NCBI RefSeq assembly: GCF_018604545.1
Contig: NZ_CP075896.1
Span: forward strand, 3,534,001 to 3,598,000
DNA: 64,000 bases
Source of the DNA: Streptomyces koelreuteriae
GTDB taxonomy: Bacteria > Actinomycetota > Actinomycetes > Streptomycetales > Streptomycetaceae
Direction: 5' to 3'
Made by a program: the position numbers and the translations under genes. Positions 26,885 to 36,252 of the stretch are shown one piece after another. Position 1 is the first letter of the stretch. Every line of letters begins with the position of its first letter. The notes under the pieces were generated by a model that saw nothing but the letters and a program-made list of their open reading frames with translations, did no database searches and was not told the origin of the DNA.

Positions 26885-28084
26885 ATGACTGACACGACGG
26901 AACGGGACGAGCGGGCGGCCGGGCGGGAGACGGACCGGGAGCGGCGCGCACGGCTCCGTGAGCGGCGGCTGGCCGCCCATCGCGGCGCGCGGCGGGTGCT
27001 CGTGCGCTTCGCCTTCCACAAGACGCTCCGGGAGCGTCTGGCGGAGCTGGCCGCGGTGGAGGATCTGTACGACCTGGACGAGCTGTCCGACGTGTACGGC
27101 GACGGGGTCGTCGAGGCGCTGGAGGCGAAGGTCGCCGGGCTGCTCGGCACCGAGGCCGCCGCGTTCTTCCCGACGGGCACGATGGCCCAGCAGGTGGCCC
27201 TGCGCTGCTGGGCGGGCCGTACCGGCAACCCGACCGTCGCCCTGCACGCGCTCGGCCATCCCGAGGTGCACGAACGGAACGCGTTCAGCGAGGTCGGCGG
27301 CCTGCGTCCGGTGCGCGTGACGGACCAGCCGCGGCTGCCCACCGCCGCCGAGGTGCGCGACTTCGAGGAGCCCTTCGGGGCGCTGATGCTGGAACTCCCC
27401 CTCAGGGAGGCCGGTTTCGTGCTGCCCTCCTGGGAGGAACTCACGGAGGTGGTTCAGGCCGCGCGGGAGCGGGACGCCGTGGTGCACTTCGACGGGGCCC
27501 GGCTGTGGGAGTCCACGGTCCAGCTCGGGCGGTCCGTGGAGGAGATCGCGGGCCTGGCGGACAGCGTCTACGTGTCGTTCTACAAGGCCCTGGAGGGGCT
27601 CGGCGGCGCGGCGCTCGCCGGCCCGAAGGAGCTGGTGGAGGAGGCGAAGACCTGGCGGCACCGGTACGGCGGGGAGATCTTCCAGCAGTTCCCCACGGCC
27701 CTGTCGGCGCTGGCCGGGCTGGAGCGGGAGCTGCCCCGGCTGCCGGAGTACGTCGCCCACGCGCGCGTGGTGGCCGCCGCCCTGCGCGAGGGGTTCGCGG
27801 CGGCCGGGCTGCCGTGGGCCCGTGTGTACCCGGAGGTGCCGCACACCCACGACTTCCAGGTCTGGCTGCCGTACGAGGCGGACGTCCTCATGGAGGCGTC
27901 GGTCCGGACGGCCGAGGAGACGGGCGTCTTCCTGTTCGCCGCCGCCTGGATCCGGGGCGGTCCGGGTCTGGCCCACACCGAGGTGAGCGTGCGGGCCCCG
28001 GGGCTGGAGTGGACCGCCGAGGACGTGAAGACGGCGGTGACGGACTTCGTCGCCCGGTTGCCCGGGGAGGGCGGCGGCCGGTAA
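26885..28084 (+). CDS. Threonine-aldolase/beta-eliminating-lyase family PLP enzyme
   Basis: A 399-residue fold-type I PLP enzyme. The first 45 residues are charged and probably not part of the fold. Then DVYGDGVVEALEAKVAGLLG, AAFFPTGTMAQQVALR, the cofactor Asp in VVHFDGARLWE and the Schiff-base Lys in SVYVSFYKALEGLGG. Relatives cleave threonine or other beta-hydroxy amino acids to glycine and an aldehyde; the specificity is not visible. AGGA lies upstream of the ATG, and CAGGAT 6 nt before it is a near match to the leaderless pattern. It is divergent from the panC operon. Confidence 0.87.
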   Translation: MTDTTERDERAAGRETDRERRARLRERRLAAHRGARRVLVRFAFHKTLRERLAELAAVEDLYDLDELSDVYGDGVVEALEAKVAGLLGTEAAAFFPTGTMAQQVALRCWAGRTGNPTVALHALGHPEVHERNAFSEVGGLRPVRVTDQPRLPTAAEVRDFEEPFGALMLELPLREAGFVLPSWEELTEVVQAARERDAVVHFDGARLWESTVQLGRSVEEIAGLADSVYVSFYKALEGLGGAALAGPKELVEEAKTWRHRYGGEIFQQFPTALSALAGLERELPRLPEYVAHARVVAAALREGFAAAGLPWARVYPEVPHTHDFQVWLPYEADVLMEASVRTAEETGVFLFAAAWIRGGPGLAHTEVSVRAPGLEWTAEDVKTAVTDFVARLPGEGGGR

Positions 28085-28155
28085 GGGCCGCCGCAGGGGG
28101 AGGGCCAGGCGTCAGGCCTTCGGCCAAAGCGGTCGGCCGGGCGGTCGGCCGGGCG

Positions 28156-28377
28156 TCAGGTGGTGAAGCCGCGTCGGGGACGCAGCCAGCGGGACAGGGC
28201 GAGTCGGATCCGGGTCCGGCCGTGGGCCGGGCGGCCGGACAGGACCGCGCGGAAGCGGCGTTCCTCGCGCCACTCGCGGACGACCTGACGGTCGTGTGTG
28301 CCGGGCGCGGGCGGGGCGGGCTCGCCGTGCTGCTGGGCGCGGTAGAGGTCGAGGAGGTGCTGCTGCGTGATGCTCAT
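28156..28377 (-). CDS. Small basic protein, conserved-looking hypothetical
   Basis: A 73-residue protein rich in Arg and Pro (MSITQQHLLDLYRAQQHGEP at the N-terminus, RLALSRWLRPRRGFTT at the end). No family is recognised. Coding is supported by its high-GC third-position pattern and a sensible ATG. It is divergent from the ArsR-type gene, and the strong palindrome between them could control both. Confidence 0.55.
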   Translation of the reverse strand: MSITQQHLLDLYRAQQHGEPAPPAPGTHDRQVVREWREERRFRAVLSGRPAHGRTRIRLALSRWLRPRRGFTT

Positions 28378-28475
28378 GAGGAATCGCCTCGGCAGGTCGG
28401 GGTGACGGGGGGGGTCCGAAGGCTCCGCGGCTGCCCCGGTGCCCCCACCCTGCGCCCGTACCCGGGGCGACGTCG

Positions 28476-28504
28476 CGTCGATTGACGACGCCCGTCAATC
28501 GACG
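28476..28504. promoter_or_regulatory. Perfect 12-bp palindromic operator
   Basis: CGTCGATTGACG and CGTCAATCGACG are perfect complements separated by 5 nt (28488-28492). They lie 36 nt upstream of the ArsR-type gene and within the divergent promoter. This is the expected shape for a winged-helix dimer site, so autoregulation is likely. Confidence 0.65.
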
Positions 28505-28539
28505 GAGGCGTTGTCAGTGGTGGGGTGCACCATGAGGGC

Positions 28540-29649
28540 ATGAGCGTGCACATCGACATCACGGGGCTGCGGCCGGAGGAGATCGCCGTCGTGCCCTCCC
28601 CCCTGGCCGAGCTCGGCATGGCGCTGCACGCGCTGTCCGAGCCGGGCCACCACCCGGGCCTCCAGGGCTGGGTGACGGGCGTGACGGCCCGGCTCGACCC
28701 GCATCTGGCCGACCGGATGTGCGAGGCCGACTTCCTGTGGCGGTCGACGTTCTCGGACCTGTTCCTGCCCTTCGCCGGCGTCCCGGGCGGGAGCACCCTC
28801 CCGGGCGGCACGCTCGCCGAGGAGCTGGACCTGCTCGACAAGCTGTCGGACGAACAGTTCGTGGACGCGGCACTGGAGTTCACCTGCGCCGTCGGATACG
28901 GCTCGTGCGGGCCCACCGCGCTGTCCGACCCCGAGGTGCGGCGCCGCGCCCTGGACCTGGCCGCCGCGCGCGGGCCCCAGCAGTTGCGGTTCAGCCGGCG
29001 GCTGCTGGGCGACCCGCCCTCGATCCGGGCCTGGCTGCGGCAGTTCCTCCAGGACTGCGACGAGGCGTTCTTCGCGGAGGCCTGGTCCCGGCTGCGCCAC
29101 CAGCTCGCGGCGGACGCGCGGCTGAAGACGGACCTCTTCCGGCGCAAGGGCATGTCCGAGGCGCTGGCCGCGGTGTCCCCGGCGATCACGCTCGATGAGG
29201 CGGCCGCCCGGATCACGGTCGACAAGCTGGGCGGCGACGACGGTACGTCCACCGGGGACGGCGGCCTGCTGCTCGTCCCGACGAGCCTGGGCTGGCCGCA
29301 TCTGATGGTCCTGCACCGGCACGGCTGGCAGCCGGTGCTGCACTACCCGGTCGGCTCCCCCGAGCTCGCCGCCCCGGCCAAACTCGAACAGCTCGCCCTG
29401 CGCATGACCGCGCTGTCCCACCCCGTGCGGATGCGGATGTGCCGCAACCTGGCCCGCAGCGCGTACACCACGGGCGAGCTGGCGCAGGTGCACGGCATGA
29501 CGGCCCCGGAGATATCCCGGCACCTGGCCGTGCTGAAGAAGGCGGGCCTGCTCACCACCCGCCGCCGCGGGCGCTACGTCCTGCACCAGCTGGATGTGAC
29601 GGTGGTGGCCCGGCTCGGCAGCGAGTTCCTGGAGGGGATCCTCAGATAG
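28540..29649 (+). CDS. ArsR-type regulator with long N-terminal domain (DUF5937-like)
   Basis: A 369-residue protein. About 280 residues of unknown fold come first (SPLAELGMALHALSEPGHHP, then LFLPFAGVPG), followed by a winged helix typical of ArsR regulators (LSHPVRMRMCRNLARSAYTTGELAQ, MTAPEISRHLAVLKKAGLL, RRGRYVLHQLD). The large N-terminal part probably senses a ligand. The ATG at 28540 is the chosen start because only it reads into the conserved part with few extra residues. A perfect palindrome lies just upstream. Confidence 0.85.
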   Translation: MSVHIDITGLRPEEIAVVPSPLAELGMALHALSEPGHHPGLQGWVTGVTARLDPHLADRMCEADFLWRSTFSDLFLPFAGVPGGSTLPGGTLAEELDLLDKLSDEQFVDAALEFTCAVGYGSCGPTALSDPEVRRRALDLAAARGPQQLRFSRRLLGDPPSIRAWLRQFLQDCDEAFFAEAWSRLRHQLAADARLKTDLFRRKGMSEALAAVSPAITLDEAAARITVDKLGGDDGTSTGDGGLLLVPTSLGWPHLMVLHRHGWQPVLHYPVGSPELAAPAKLEQLALRMTALSHPVRMRMCRNLARSAYTTGELAQVHGMTAPEISRHLAVLKKAGLLTTRRRGRYVLHQLDVTVVARLGSEFLEGILR

Positions 29650-29704
29650 CCGAGGAGAACAGCCGAGAAAAGCAGCCGACGAGGGCCGGCCGGCCGCTGC
29701 CCGC

Positions 29705-30376
29705 TCAGCCGCGCCCGCCGGCCTGCACCAGCCCCGTCTCGTAGGCCAGCACCACGACCTGCACCCGGTCCCTGAGGCCCAGCTTGGTCAGGATGCGGCC
29801 CACGTGCGTCTTCACGGTCGCCTCGGAGAGCACGAGCCGGGCCGCGATCTCGCCGTTGGACAGGCCCTGCGCGACCAGCACCATCACCTCGCGCTCGCGG
29901 CCCGTGAGCCGCTCCAGCTGCTCGTGCTGGGGCTGCTTCGCGGTGCCCGGCAGCATCGGTGCGAAGCGGTCCAGGAGCCGCCGGGTGGTGGAGGGCGCGA
30001 CGACCGCGTCACCGCTGTGCACGGCACGGATCGCGGCGAGCAGCTCACCGGGCGGCACATCCTTGAGCATGAAGCCGGAGGCGCCCGCCTTCAGCCCGGA
30101 GAAGGCGTACTCGTCGAGGTCGAAGGTGGTCAGGATGAGCACCTTCGGCGGGTCGGTGTCGGCGCAGATCCGTCGGGTCGTCTCCACACCGTCGAGCTTC
30201 GGCATGCGGACGTCCATCAGCACCACGTCGACCTCGGTCGACCGCAGCACCTGGAGGGCCTCGACCCCGTCGCCCGCCTCCGCCACGACCTCCATGTCCG
30301 GCTGGGCGGCGAGCACCATCCGGAACCCGGTGCGCAGCAGCACCTGGTCGTCGACGAGCATCACGCGGATCGTCAT
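29705..30376 (-). CDS. NarL/LiaR-type response regulator
   Basis: A 223-residue regulator. Receiver domain with LVDDQ, the phospho-acceptor Asp in VDVVLMDVRMPKLDG and Lys in GFMLKDVPP. C-terminal LuxR-type HTH (LTGREREVMVLVAQGLSNGEIA, VKTHVGRILTKLGLRDR). GAGGA lies 6 nt before the ATG at 30376. The sensor kinase gene lies 72 nt upstream on the same strand, so the two form a two-component pair. Stimulus and targets cannot be told from the sequence. Confidence 0.93.
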   Translation of the reverse strand: MTIRVMLVDDQVLLRTGFRMVLAAQPDMEVVAEAGDGVEALQVLRSTEVDVVLMDVRMPKLDGVETTRRICADTDPPKVLILTTFDLDEYAFSGLKAGASGFMLKDVPPGELLAAIRAVHSGDAVVAPSTTRRLLDRFAPMLPGTAKQPQHEQLERLTGREREVMVLVAQGLSNGEIAARLVLSEATVKTHVGRILTKLGLRDRVQVVVLAYETGLVQAGGRG

Positions 30377-30448
30377 CGGGTCCTCTTCCAAGTCTCTTGT
30401 TGCAGATGGGAGCGTTACAGGTGTCAGCGAAGGGCGTGTGTGCCGAGG

Positions 30449-31639
30449 TCAGTTGGCGGGTTTGAGCGGCAGCAGCGCACTGATGCGGAATCCTCCGCCC
30501 GGGCGCGGTCCGGCGTCCAGGGTGCCGCCGACCATGCCGATCCGCTCGCGCATGCCGATGAGGCCGTGGCCCTGGCCGTCGAACCCGCCCTCCTCGTACA
30601 GCTCGTGCGGGGCGCCCTTGCCGTCGTCCTCGACGAGCAGGCCGAGGCCGTCGTCGAAGTACACCAGGCGCACGCTCGCGCCCGCGTTGGGCCCGCCGTG
30701 CTTGCGGGTGTTGGTGAGCGCCTCCTGCACGATGCGGTACGCCGTCAGCTCGACGCCGCTGGGCAGCGGCCGAGGGGTGCCCTCGACCTTGAAGTCGACG
30801 GGCAGTCCGGAAGTACGGCACTGCTCGACGAGGTCCTCGATCTGCTGGACGTCGGGCTGCGGCACATACTCGCCGGCCTCCTGGTGCTCCCCGGTGCGCA
30901 GCACGCCGAGCAGACGGCGCATCTCGGCGAGGGCCTGGCGGCCGGTGGAGGAGATGGTCTCCAGGGCCTTCTTCGCCTGGTCGGGAGCGGCGTCGAGGAC
31001 GTAGGCGGCGCCGTCGGCCTGGACCACCATCACCGAGACGTTGTGCGCGACGACATCGTGCAACTCGCGTGCGATCCGGGCGCGTTCGGCGGCGACCGCG
31101 ACCTTGGACTGCGCCTCGCGCTCCTTCTCCAGGCGGGCGGCCCGCTCCTCCAGCTGCGCGAAGTAGGCGCGGCGGGTACGGATGGAGTCACCGAGCACCC
31201 AGGCGAGGGCGAAGGGCACGGCCATGAAGACCGTCAGGGCGATGTTGCCCGCGACGTTCGTCTGGTCGCTCGGCCAGCGCAACTGGGACACGGGGGCCGC
31301 GCACAGACCGGCGCCCAGCGCGAAGCGGGAGGCCCAGCGCGCGCCCTCCGCCGCGACCGTGTAGACGATCACCAGCAGGGCGAAGTCGGCGGGACCCCGC
31401 TCCACGTCGGTGACGAGCTGGGCCACCCCGACCGCGGTCGCGAGCAGCAGCATCTTCTCCGGCAGACGGCGGCGCAGCGCGACCACCAGGCACAGCAGAA
31501 TCGTGAGTGGAACGGCGGCGGCCGGTGAGCCGTATCCGCCCGCCACTCCGCCGACCAGGGAAATCCCGAGGAGGACCACGGCCCAGGAGCCGTCGACCCA
31601 CATCGGGTGCCTGCGGAGGAAGTCATAGAGGCGCTGCAC
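30449..31639 (-). CDS. HisKA_3 sensor histidine kinase
   Basis: A 396-residue kinase. Four to six N-terminal membrane helices (residues 15-150), then a coiled-coil linker (QLEERAARLEKEREAQ), the phospho-acceptor His in RIARELHDVVAHNVSVMVVQ, and HATPase_c with EALTNTRKHG and GHGLIGMRERI. It contains little outside the membrane, as in intramembrane-sensing kinases. TACGCT lies 7 nt before the GTG at 31639, predicting a leaderless message. It partners the response regulator downstream. Confidence 0.93.
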   Translation of the reverse strand: MQRLYDFLRRHPMWVDGSWAVVLLGISLVGGVAGGYGSPAAAVPLTILLCLVVALRRRLPEKMLLLATAVGVAQLVTDVERGPADFALLVIVYTVAAEGARWASRFALGAGLCAAPVSQLRWPSDQTNVAGNIALTVFMAVPFALAWVLGDSIRTRRAYFAQLEERAARLEKEREAQSKVAVAAERARIARELHDVVAHNVSVMVVQADGAAYVLDAAPDQAKKALETISSTGRQALAEMRRLLGVLRTGEHQEAGEYVPQPDVQQIEDLVEQCRTSGLPVDFKVEGTPRPLPSGVELTAYRIVQEALTNTRKHGGPNAGASVRLVYFDDGLGLLVEDDGKGAPHELYEEGGFDGQGHGLIGMRERIGMVGGTLDAGPRPGGGFRISALLPLKPAN

Positions 31640-31646
31640 GTAACCC

Positions 31647-31652
31647 AGCGTA
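31647..31652 (-). promoter_or_regulatory. -10 box, predicted leaderless transcript (kinase)
   Basis: TACGCT on the minus strand, 7 nt before the GTG at 31639. Confidence 0.55.
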
Positions 31653-31745
31653 GGGAAGCGCGATAGGTGCAGGGGTCAACCGGAGGACCGATCCGCACCG
31701 GGCGCGCGTACTCCGCAAGGTGGAGTTGCGTTCGTTGTGTGCGCT

Positions 31746-31751
31746 TAGCCT
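31746..31751 (+). promoter_or_regulatory. -10 box, predicted leaderless transcript (methyltransferase)
   Basis: TAGCCT, 6 nt before the GTG at 31758. Confidence 0.55.
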
Positions 31752-31757
31752 GGCCCG

Positions 31758-32759
31758 GTGACACCAGGTACGGGAGCCGAGTTGCACGAGTGGCGTGGGT
31801 GGCGGGCGGCGGCGGAGGAGGCCTTGTACGGGCCGGCCGGCTTCTACCGGCGGGACGAGGGACCCGCCGGGCACTTTCGTACGTCCGTGCACGCTTCGTC
31901 GCTGTTCGCCGGGGCCGTGGCGCGGCTGCTGTGCCGGGTCGACGAGGCACTGGGGCGGCCCGCGGTGCTGGACTTCGTGGACATGGCGGCCGGGCGGGGC
32001 GAGCTGGCCGGCGGGGTGCTCAACGCGCTGCCCGCGGACGTGGCGGCCCGCACGCGGGTGTACGCCGTCGAGATCGCCGGGCGGCCCCCAGGGCTCGATC
32101 ACCGGATCGAGTGGCGGGCCGCGCCCCCGGAGCGGATCACCGGGCTGCTGTTCGCCAACGAGTGGCTGGACAACGTACCCGTGGAGGTCGCCGAGGTGGA
32201 CTCCGCGGACACCGCCCGGCTGGTGCTGGTCCGGGAGGACGGCAGCGAGCGGCTCGGGGAGCCGGTCGGAGGGGATCAGGCGCGGTGGCTTCAGCGGTGG
32301 TGGCCGCTGCCCGGCGAGGCGGGGCTGCGGGCCGAGATCGGTCTGCCCAGGGACGAGGCCTGGGCCTCGGCGGTCGCCGCACTCGACCGGGGGCTCGCCG
32401 TCGCCGTGGACTACGCGCACACGGCGGACGCCCGGCCGCCGTTCGGGACGCTCACCGGGTTCCGGGAGGGCCGCGAGACCGCGCCCGTACCGGACGGCTC
32501 CTGCGACATCACGGCCCATGTCGCGCTCGACGCGTGCGCGCTGCCCGGTGGACGGCTCCTCCCCCAGCGTGAGGCACTGCACGCCCTGGGCGTGACCGGC
32601 GCACGCCCCCCGCTCACGCTCGCGTCCACCGACCCCGCCGCCTACGTACGCGCTCTCGCGGGCGCCGGGGAGGCGGCCGAGCTCACGGCGGCGGGAGGGC
32701 TGGGCGACTTCGGGTGGCTGGTGCAGCCGGTCGGGATCCCGGACCTGCTCCGGGACTGA
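31758..32759 (+). CDS. MidA/NDUFAF7-like SAM-dependent methyltransferase (DUF185)
   Basis: A 333-residue methyltransferase of the DUF185 family. Opening block [23 protein letters not shown] (matching the family's GYY start), SAM-binding loop [15 protein letters not shown], then [15 protein letters not shown] and [19 protein letters not shown], which in relatives line the active site. Human NDUFAF7 methylates an Arg of the complex-I subunit NDUFS2, the NuoD homologue. Here the gene is tail to tail with a nuoD-like gene, 4 nt apart, which suggests the same substrate relation in bacteria. Confidence 0.85.
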   Translation: MTPGTGAELHEWRGWRAAAEEALYGPAGFYRRDEGPAGHFRTSVHASSLFAGAVARLLCRVDEALGRPAVLDFVDMAAGRGELAGGVLNALPADVAARTRVYAVEIAGRPPGLDHRIEWRAAPPERITGLLFANEWLDNVPVEVAEVDSADTARLVLVREDGSERLGEPVGGDQARWLQRWWPLPGEAGLRAEIGLPRDEAWASAVAALDRGLAVAVDYAHTADARPPFGTLTGFREGRETAPVPDGSCDITAHVALDACALPGGRLLPQREALHALGVTGARPPLTLASTDPAAYVRALAGAGEAAELTAAGGLGDFGWLVQPVGIPDLLRD

Positions 32760-32763
32760 GCCC

Positions 32764-33915
32764 CTACTTGTCGATGTCCCCGACCACGAAGAACATCGAC
32801 CCCAGGATCGCCACCATGTCCGCGACCAGCGTCCCCGGCAGCAGCTCCGTCAGCACCTGGATGTTGTTGTACGAGGCCGAGCGCAGCTTCAGCCGGTACG
32901 GGGTCTTCTCGCCCTTGCTGACCAGGTAGTAGCCGTTGATGCCGAGGGGGTTCTCGGTCCAGGCGTAGGTGTGGCCCTCGGGTGCCTTCAGGACCTTGGG
33001 GAGCCGCTGGTTGACCGGCCCGGGCGGCAGCTCGGCGAGCCGGTCGAGGCAGGCGTCGGCCAGGTCGAGCGCGTTGTGCGTCTGCTCCAGGAGGCACTCG
33101 AAGCGGGCCAGGCAGTCGCCCTCCTGCCGGGTCACCACCTTCAGGACGTCGCCCAGCTCGCCGTAGGCCAGGTACGGCTCGTCCCGGCGCAGGTCGAAGT
33201 CGACGCCCGAGCCGCGCCCGATCGGCCCGCTGACCCCGTACGCGTGGACGGCCTCCGGCGTGAGCCTGCCGACGCCCCGGGTGCGGCCCCGGAAGATCTC
33301 GTTGCCGAGCACCAGGTCGTCGAAGCGGTCCATCCGCGAGCGCACGTCGGCGACGGCGGCACGCGCGCGGGTGGTCCAGCCGGCCGGCAGGTCCTCCTTG
33401 AGGCCGCCGACACGGTTGAACATGTAGTGCATCCGCCCGCCGGAGACCTCCTCCATGACGTGCTGGAGCTCCTCGCGCTCCCGGAAGGCGTAGAAGATCG
33501 GGGTGATCCCGCCGAGCTCCAGCGGGTACGAGCCGAGGAACATCAGGTGGTTGAGCACCCGGTTCAGCTCGGCGAGCAGCGTGCGCAGCCACACCGCGCG
33601 CTCGGGGACCTCCATGCCGAGCATCCGCTCCACGGCGAGGACCACGCCCAGCTCGTTGGAGAACGCCGACAGCCAGTCGTGGCGGTTGGCCAGCATGATG
33701 ATCTGGCGGTAGTCGCGCGCCTCGAACAGCTTCTCGGCGCCGCGGTGCATATAGCCGATCACCGGCTCCGCGTGCGTGATGCGCTCGCCGTCCAGGACCA
33801 GCTTCAGCCGCAGCACGCCGTGCGTGGAGGGATGCTGGGGGCCGATGTTGAGCACCATGTCGGTGCTCTCCGCGGCGCCGCCGATTCCGACCATGGTCTC
33901 CGTCGTAGGAGTCAT
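32764..33915 (-). CDS. nuoD2: Orphan NADH dehydrogenase subunit D-like protein (NuoD2)
   Basis: A 383-residue homologue of the 49-kDa/NuoD subunit of complex [67 protein letters not shown] and the end [20 protein letters not shown] are all present. No other nuo gene lies nearby, so this is a second, stand-alone copy; whether it joins complex I is unknown. The ATG at 33915 follows AGGAGA. It is divergent from the PH-domain gene and convergent with the NDUFAF7-like methyltransferase. Confidence 0.93.
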   Translation of the reverse strand: MTPTTETMVGIGGAAESTDMVLNIGPQHPSTHGVLRLKLVLDGERITHAEPVIGYMHRGAEKLFEARDYRQIIMLANRHDWLSAFSNELGVVLAVERMLGMEVPERAVWLRTLLAELNRVLNHLMFLGSYPLELGGITPIFYAFREREELQHVMEEVSGGRMHYMFNRVGGLKEDLPAGWTTRARAAVADVRSRMDRFDDLVLGNEIFRGRTRGVGRLTPEAVHAYGVSGPIGRGSGVDFDLRRDEPYLAYGELGDVLKVVTRQEGDCLARFECLLEQTHNALDLADACLDRLAELPPGPVNQRLPKVLKAPEGHTYAWTENPLGINGYYLVSKGEKTPYRLKLRSASYNNIQVLTELLPGTLVADMVAILGSMFFVVGDIDK

Positions 33916-33934
33916 GGACACAGTCTCTCCTACG

Positions 33935-33940
33935 TACGCT
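33935..33940 (+). promoter_or_regulatory. -10 box, predicted leaderless transcript (PH-domain gene)
   Basis: TACGCT, 6 nt before the ATG at 33947. Confidence 0.55.
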
Positions 33941-33946
33941 GGCCTC

Positions 33947-34480
33947 ATGGATACGGGGAGTGCGCGGGAGGCGGAGCCGGTGGCGGCCGTCGAGGGCACG
34001 GCGGGGGCGGACGGGGACGAGCCGGTGTGGATCGCGCTGCCGCCCGGGCTGCTGAAGATGCGGCGGTTGCTGCTGGTGGTGTGGCTGGGGCTGATCACCC
34101 TGGCCGCCGGGTTGCTGCCTGGCCTGCTGGCCGGGCCCGCCTGGGCCGTCTTCGCGGTGCTGCCGCTGGCGCTGATGGCTTGGGGCTGGGTGATGGTCGA
34201 CCGCAACTGGCGTTCCTGGCGGTACGCCGAGCGCGCCGACGACCTGCTGATCAGCCGGGGCGTGCTGTGGCGCGAGGAGACGGTCGTGCCGTACGGGCGG
34301 ATGCAGCTGGTCGAGGTCACCTCCGGGCCCGTCGAACGGCACTTCGGGCTGGCCAGCGTGCAGTTGCACACGGCCGCCGCGGCCACCGACGCGACCATCC
34401 CCGGCCTGGACCCGGCCGAAGCGGAACGACTGCGCGACCGGCTCACCGAGCTGGGCGAGGCCCGATCGGCGGGCCTGTGA
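33947..34480 (+). CDS. Bacterial PH-domain (DUF304/YdbS-like) membrane protein
   Basis: A 177-residue protein. Acidic N-terminus, two membrane helices (about residues 38-80), then one bacterial-PH domain ([45 protein letters not shown], cut here into its two recognisable halves at the GVLW and RMQ motifs). It is the YdbS-like half of a YdbS/YdbT pair; its stop overlaps the start of the larger YdbT-like gene by four bases. In Bacillus the pair contributes to resistance against membrane-active peptides. Confidence 0.88.
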   Translation: MDTGSAREAEPVAAVEGTAGADGDEPVWIALPPGLLKMRRLLLVVWLGLITLAAGLLPGLLAGPAWAVFAVLPLALMAWGWVMVDRNWRSWRYAERADDLLISRGVLWREETVVPYGRMQLVEVTSGPVERHFGLASVQLHTAAAATDATIPGLDPAEAERLRDRLTELGEARSAGL

Positions 34481-36225
34481 CAACGCCGGAGAGCGCCGAG
34501 ACCGGGCGTGCCAACGGGGCCACCGGGGCCACCGGGGCCGCAGGGGCCACCGGGGCCGCAGGGGCTACCGGGGCTGCGGGGACCGCCGATGCCAACGGGA
34601 CCGCTGAGGCGACGAGGGCCGCGGGGACCATCGGAGCCAACGGGCCCACCGAGGCGACGGGGGCCGCAAGGGCTACCGGGACTGCGGGGACCGCCGAGGC
34701 GACGAGGGCCGCGGGGACCATCGGAGCCAACGGGCCCACCGAGGCGACGGGGGCCGCAGGAGCCACCGAGACCGCCGAGGCCACCAAACCCCCAGGGGCC
34801 ACCGAGGCCACCAACCCCGCAGGGACGGAGGCCGACAGGACCACCGGGGCGGCCGACAGCGCCACCGAGGCCGCCCATCCCTCCGAGCCCACCGAACCCA
34901 CCGAACCCACCGAACCCACCAACCCCACTACCGCCCTACCCGAGCGCCGACTGCACCCCGTCACCCCCCTGCGGCGGGCCTGGGCGCCGGTCGCTGTGGT
35001 CATCGGCTGGGCCGTGCACGACCTCGACGGGGCGCAGCGCCAGCTGACCCGGCTGACGACGACCACGTTGCTGCTCGGCCTCGCCGTGATCATCCCGGCC
35101 GCCGCCCTCTACGGCTTCTGCTCCTGGTGGTTCACGCGCTTCGCGGTGACCGACACCGAACTGCGCATCCGCACCGGCCTGGTGTTCCGGCGCACCGCGC
35201 ACATCCGGCTGGAGCGCATCCAGGCCATCGACATCACCCAGCCGCTGCTCGCCCGGGTCGCGGGCGTCGCCAAGCTGAAACTCGACGTCATAGGGACCGA
35301 CAAGAAGGACGAACTGGCCTTCCTGGGCGCGGACGAGGCACGCACCCTGCGCGCCGAACTGCTCGCCCGGGCGGCCGGTTTCGCACCCGAGACCGCCCAC
35401 GAGGTCGGCGAGGCACCGTCCCGGCAGCTGCTCCGCGTGCCGCCGGGTGTCCTCGCCGTGTCACTGGTGCTGACGGGCGCCACCTGGGGATCGCTGGCCG
35501 CGGCGCTCGTCGTACCGCCGGTGCTGTGGCTGTTCACCCACAGCCTGTGGACAGTTCTCGCGGTCGCCCTGCCGCTCCTGGGCGCGGCGGGCGCGAGCAG
35601 CGTGGGGAGGTTCGTCGCCGAGTACGACTGGACGGTGGGCGAGTCGCCCGACGGGCTGCGCATCGACCACGGTCTGCTGGACCGGGCCCACGAGACGGTG
35701 CCGCCGGGCCGGGTGCAGACCGTGCGGATCGTGGAGCCGCTGCTGTGGCGGCGGCGCGGCTGGGTGCGCGTGGAACTCGATGTGGCGGGCTCGTCCAACT
35801 CCGTGCTGGTGCCGGTCGCCCCGCGCGAACTCGCGGAGACCGTCGTCGCGCTGGTGCTGCCCGGAGTGACCGTGCCGGAGCCCGCGGCCCTCGCGCCGTC
35901 GCCGCGCCGCGCCCGGTGGTGCGTGCCGGTGTGGTGGCGGGGGTACGGACTCGCCGTCACCGACGCGGTGTTCGCGGCGCGCTCCGGGCTGCTGGCGCGG
36001 AGTCTGGCGCTGGTGCCGCACGCCAAGGTGCAGAGCGTACGGATGACGCAGGGGCCCTGGGAGCGGGCCCGGGGCGTGGCCGACGTCTGTGTGGACACCG
36101 GCGCGAACAAGGTCGTACGGGCGCGGCTGCGGGACGCGGACGAGGCACGCGAGTTGCTGGCCCGGCAGGCGGAGCGCTCCCGGACGGGACGCAGGGACGC
36201 GCGCCCGGACCGCTGGATGGCGTGA
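34477..36225 (+). CDS. Bacterial PH-domain (DUF304/YdbT-like) membrane protein with repetitive N-terminus
   Basis: A 582-residue protein. Residues 5-150 are low complexity ([27 protein letters not shown], then [14 protein letters not shown]), partly encoded by a perfect 63-bp duplication. The rest is YdbT-like, with membrane helices at about 195-225 and 325-370 and three bacterial-PH modules ([55 protein letters not shown]). It is translationally coupled to the YdbS-like gene through a GTGA overlap. The Ala/Thr/Gly tail is presumably cytoplasmic and disordered. Confidence 0.88.
   Translation: MTTPESAETGRANGATGATGAAGATGAAGATGAAGTADANGTAEATRAAGTIGANGPTEATGAARATGTAGTAEATRAAGTIGANGPTEATGAAGATETAEATKPPGATEATNPAGTEADRTTGAADSATEAAHPSEPTEPTEPTEPTNPTTALPERRLHPVTPLRRAWAPVAVVIGWAVHDLDGAQRQLTRLTTTTLLLGLAVIIPAAALYGFCSWWFTRFAVTDTELRIRTGLVFRRTAHIRLERIQAIDITQPLLARVAGVAKLKLDVIGTDKKDELAFLGADEARTLRAELLARAAGFAPETAHEVGEAPSRQLLRVPPGVLAVSLVLTGATWGSLAAALVVPPVLWLFTHSLWTVLAVALPLLGAAGASSVGRFVAEYDWTVGESPDGLRIDHGLLDRAHETVPPGRVQTVRIVEPLLWRRRGWVRVELDVAGSSNSVLVPVAPRELAETVVALVLPGVTVPEPAALAPSPRRARWCVPVWWRGYGLAVTDAVFAARSGLLARSLALVPHAKVQSVRMTQGPWERARGVADVCVDTGANKVVRARLRDADEARELLARQAERSRTGRRDARPDRWMA
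34606..34758 (+). repeat. Perfect 63-bp direct duplication in the YdbT-like gene
   Basis: Bases 34606-34668 are repeated without change at 34696-34758 (period 90 bp), inside a larger G/C-rich imperfect array (about 34510-34830). The array keeps the reading frame. Confidence 0.85.
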
Positions 36226-36252
36226 CCGGCCGAGAACCGAAAGGCGCGGGCC

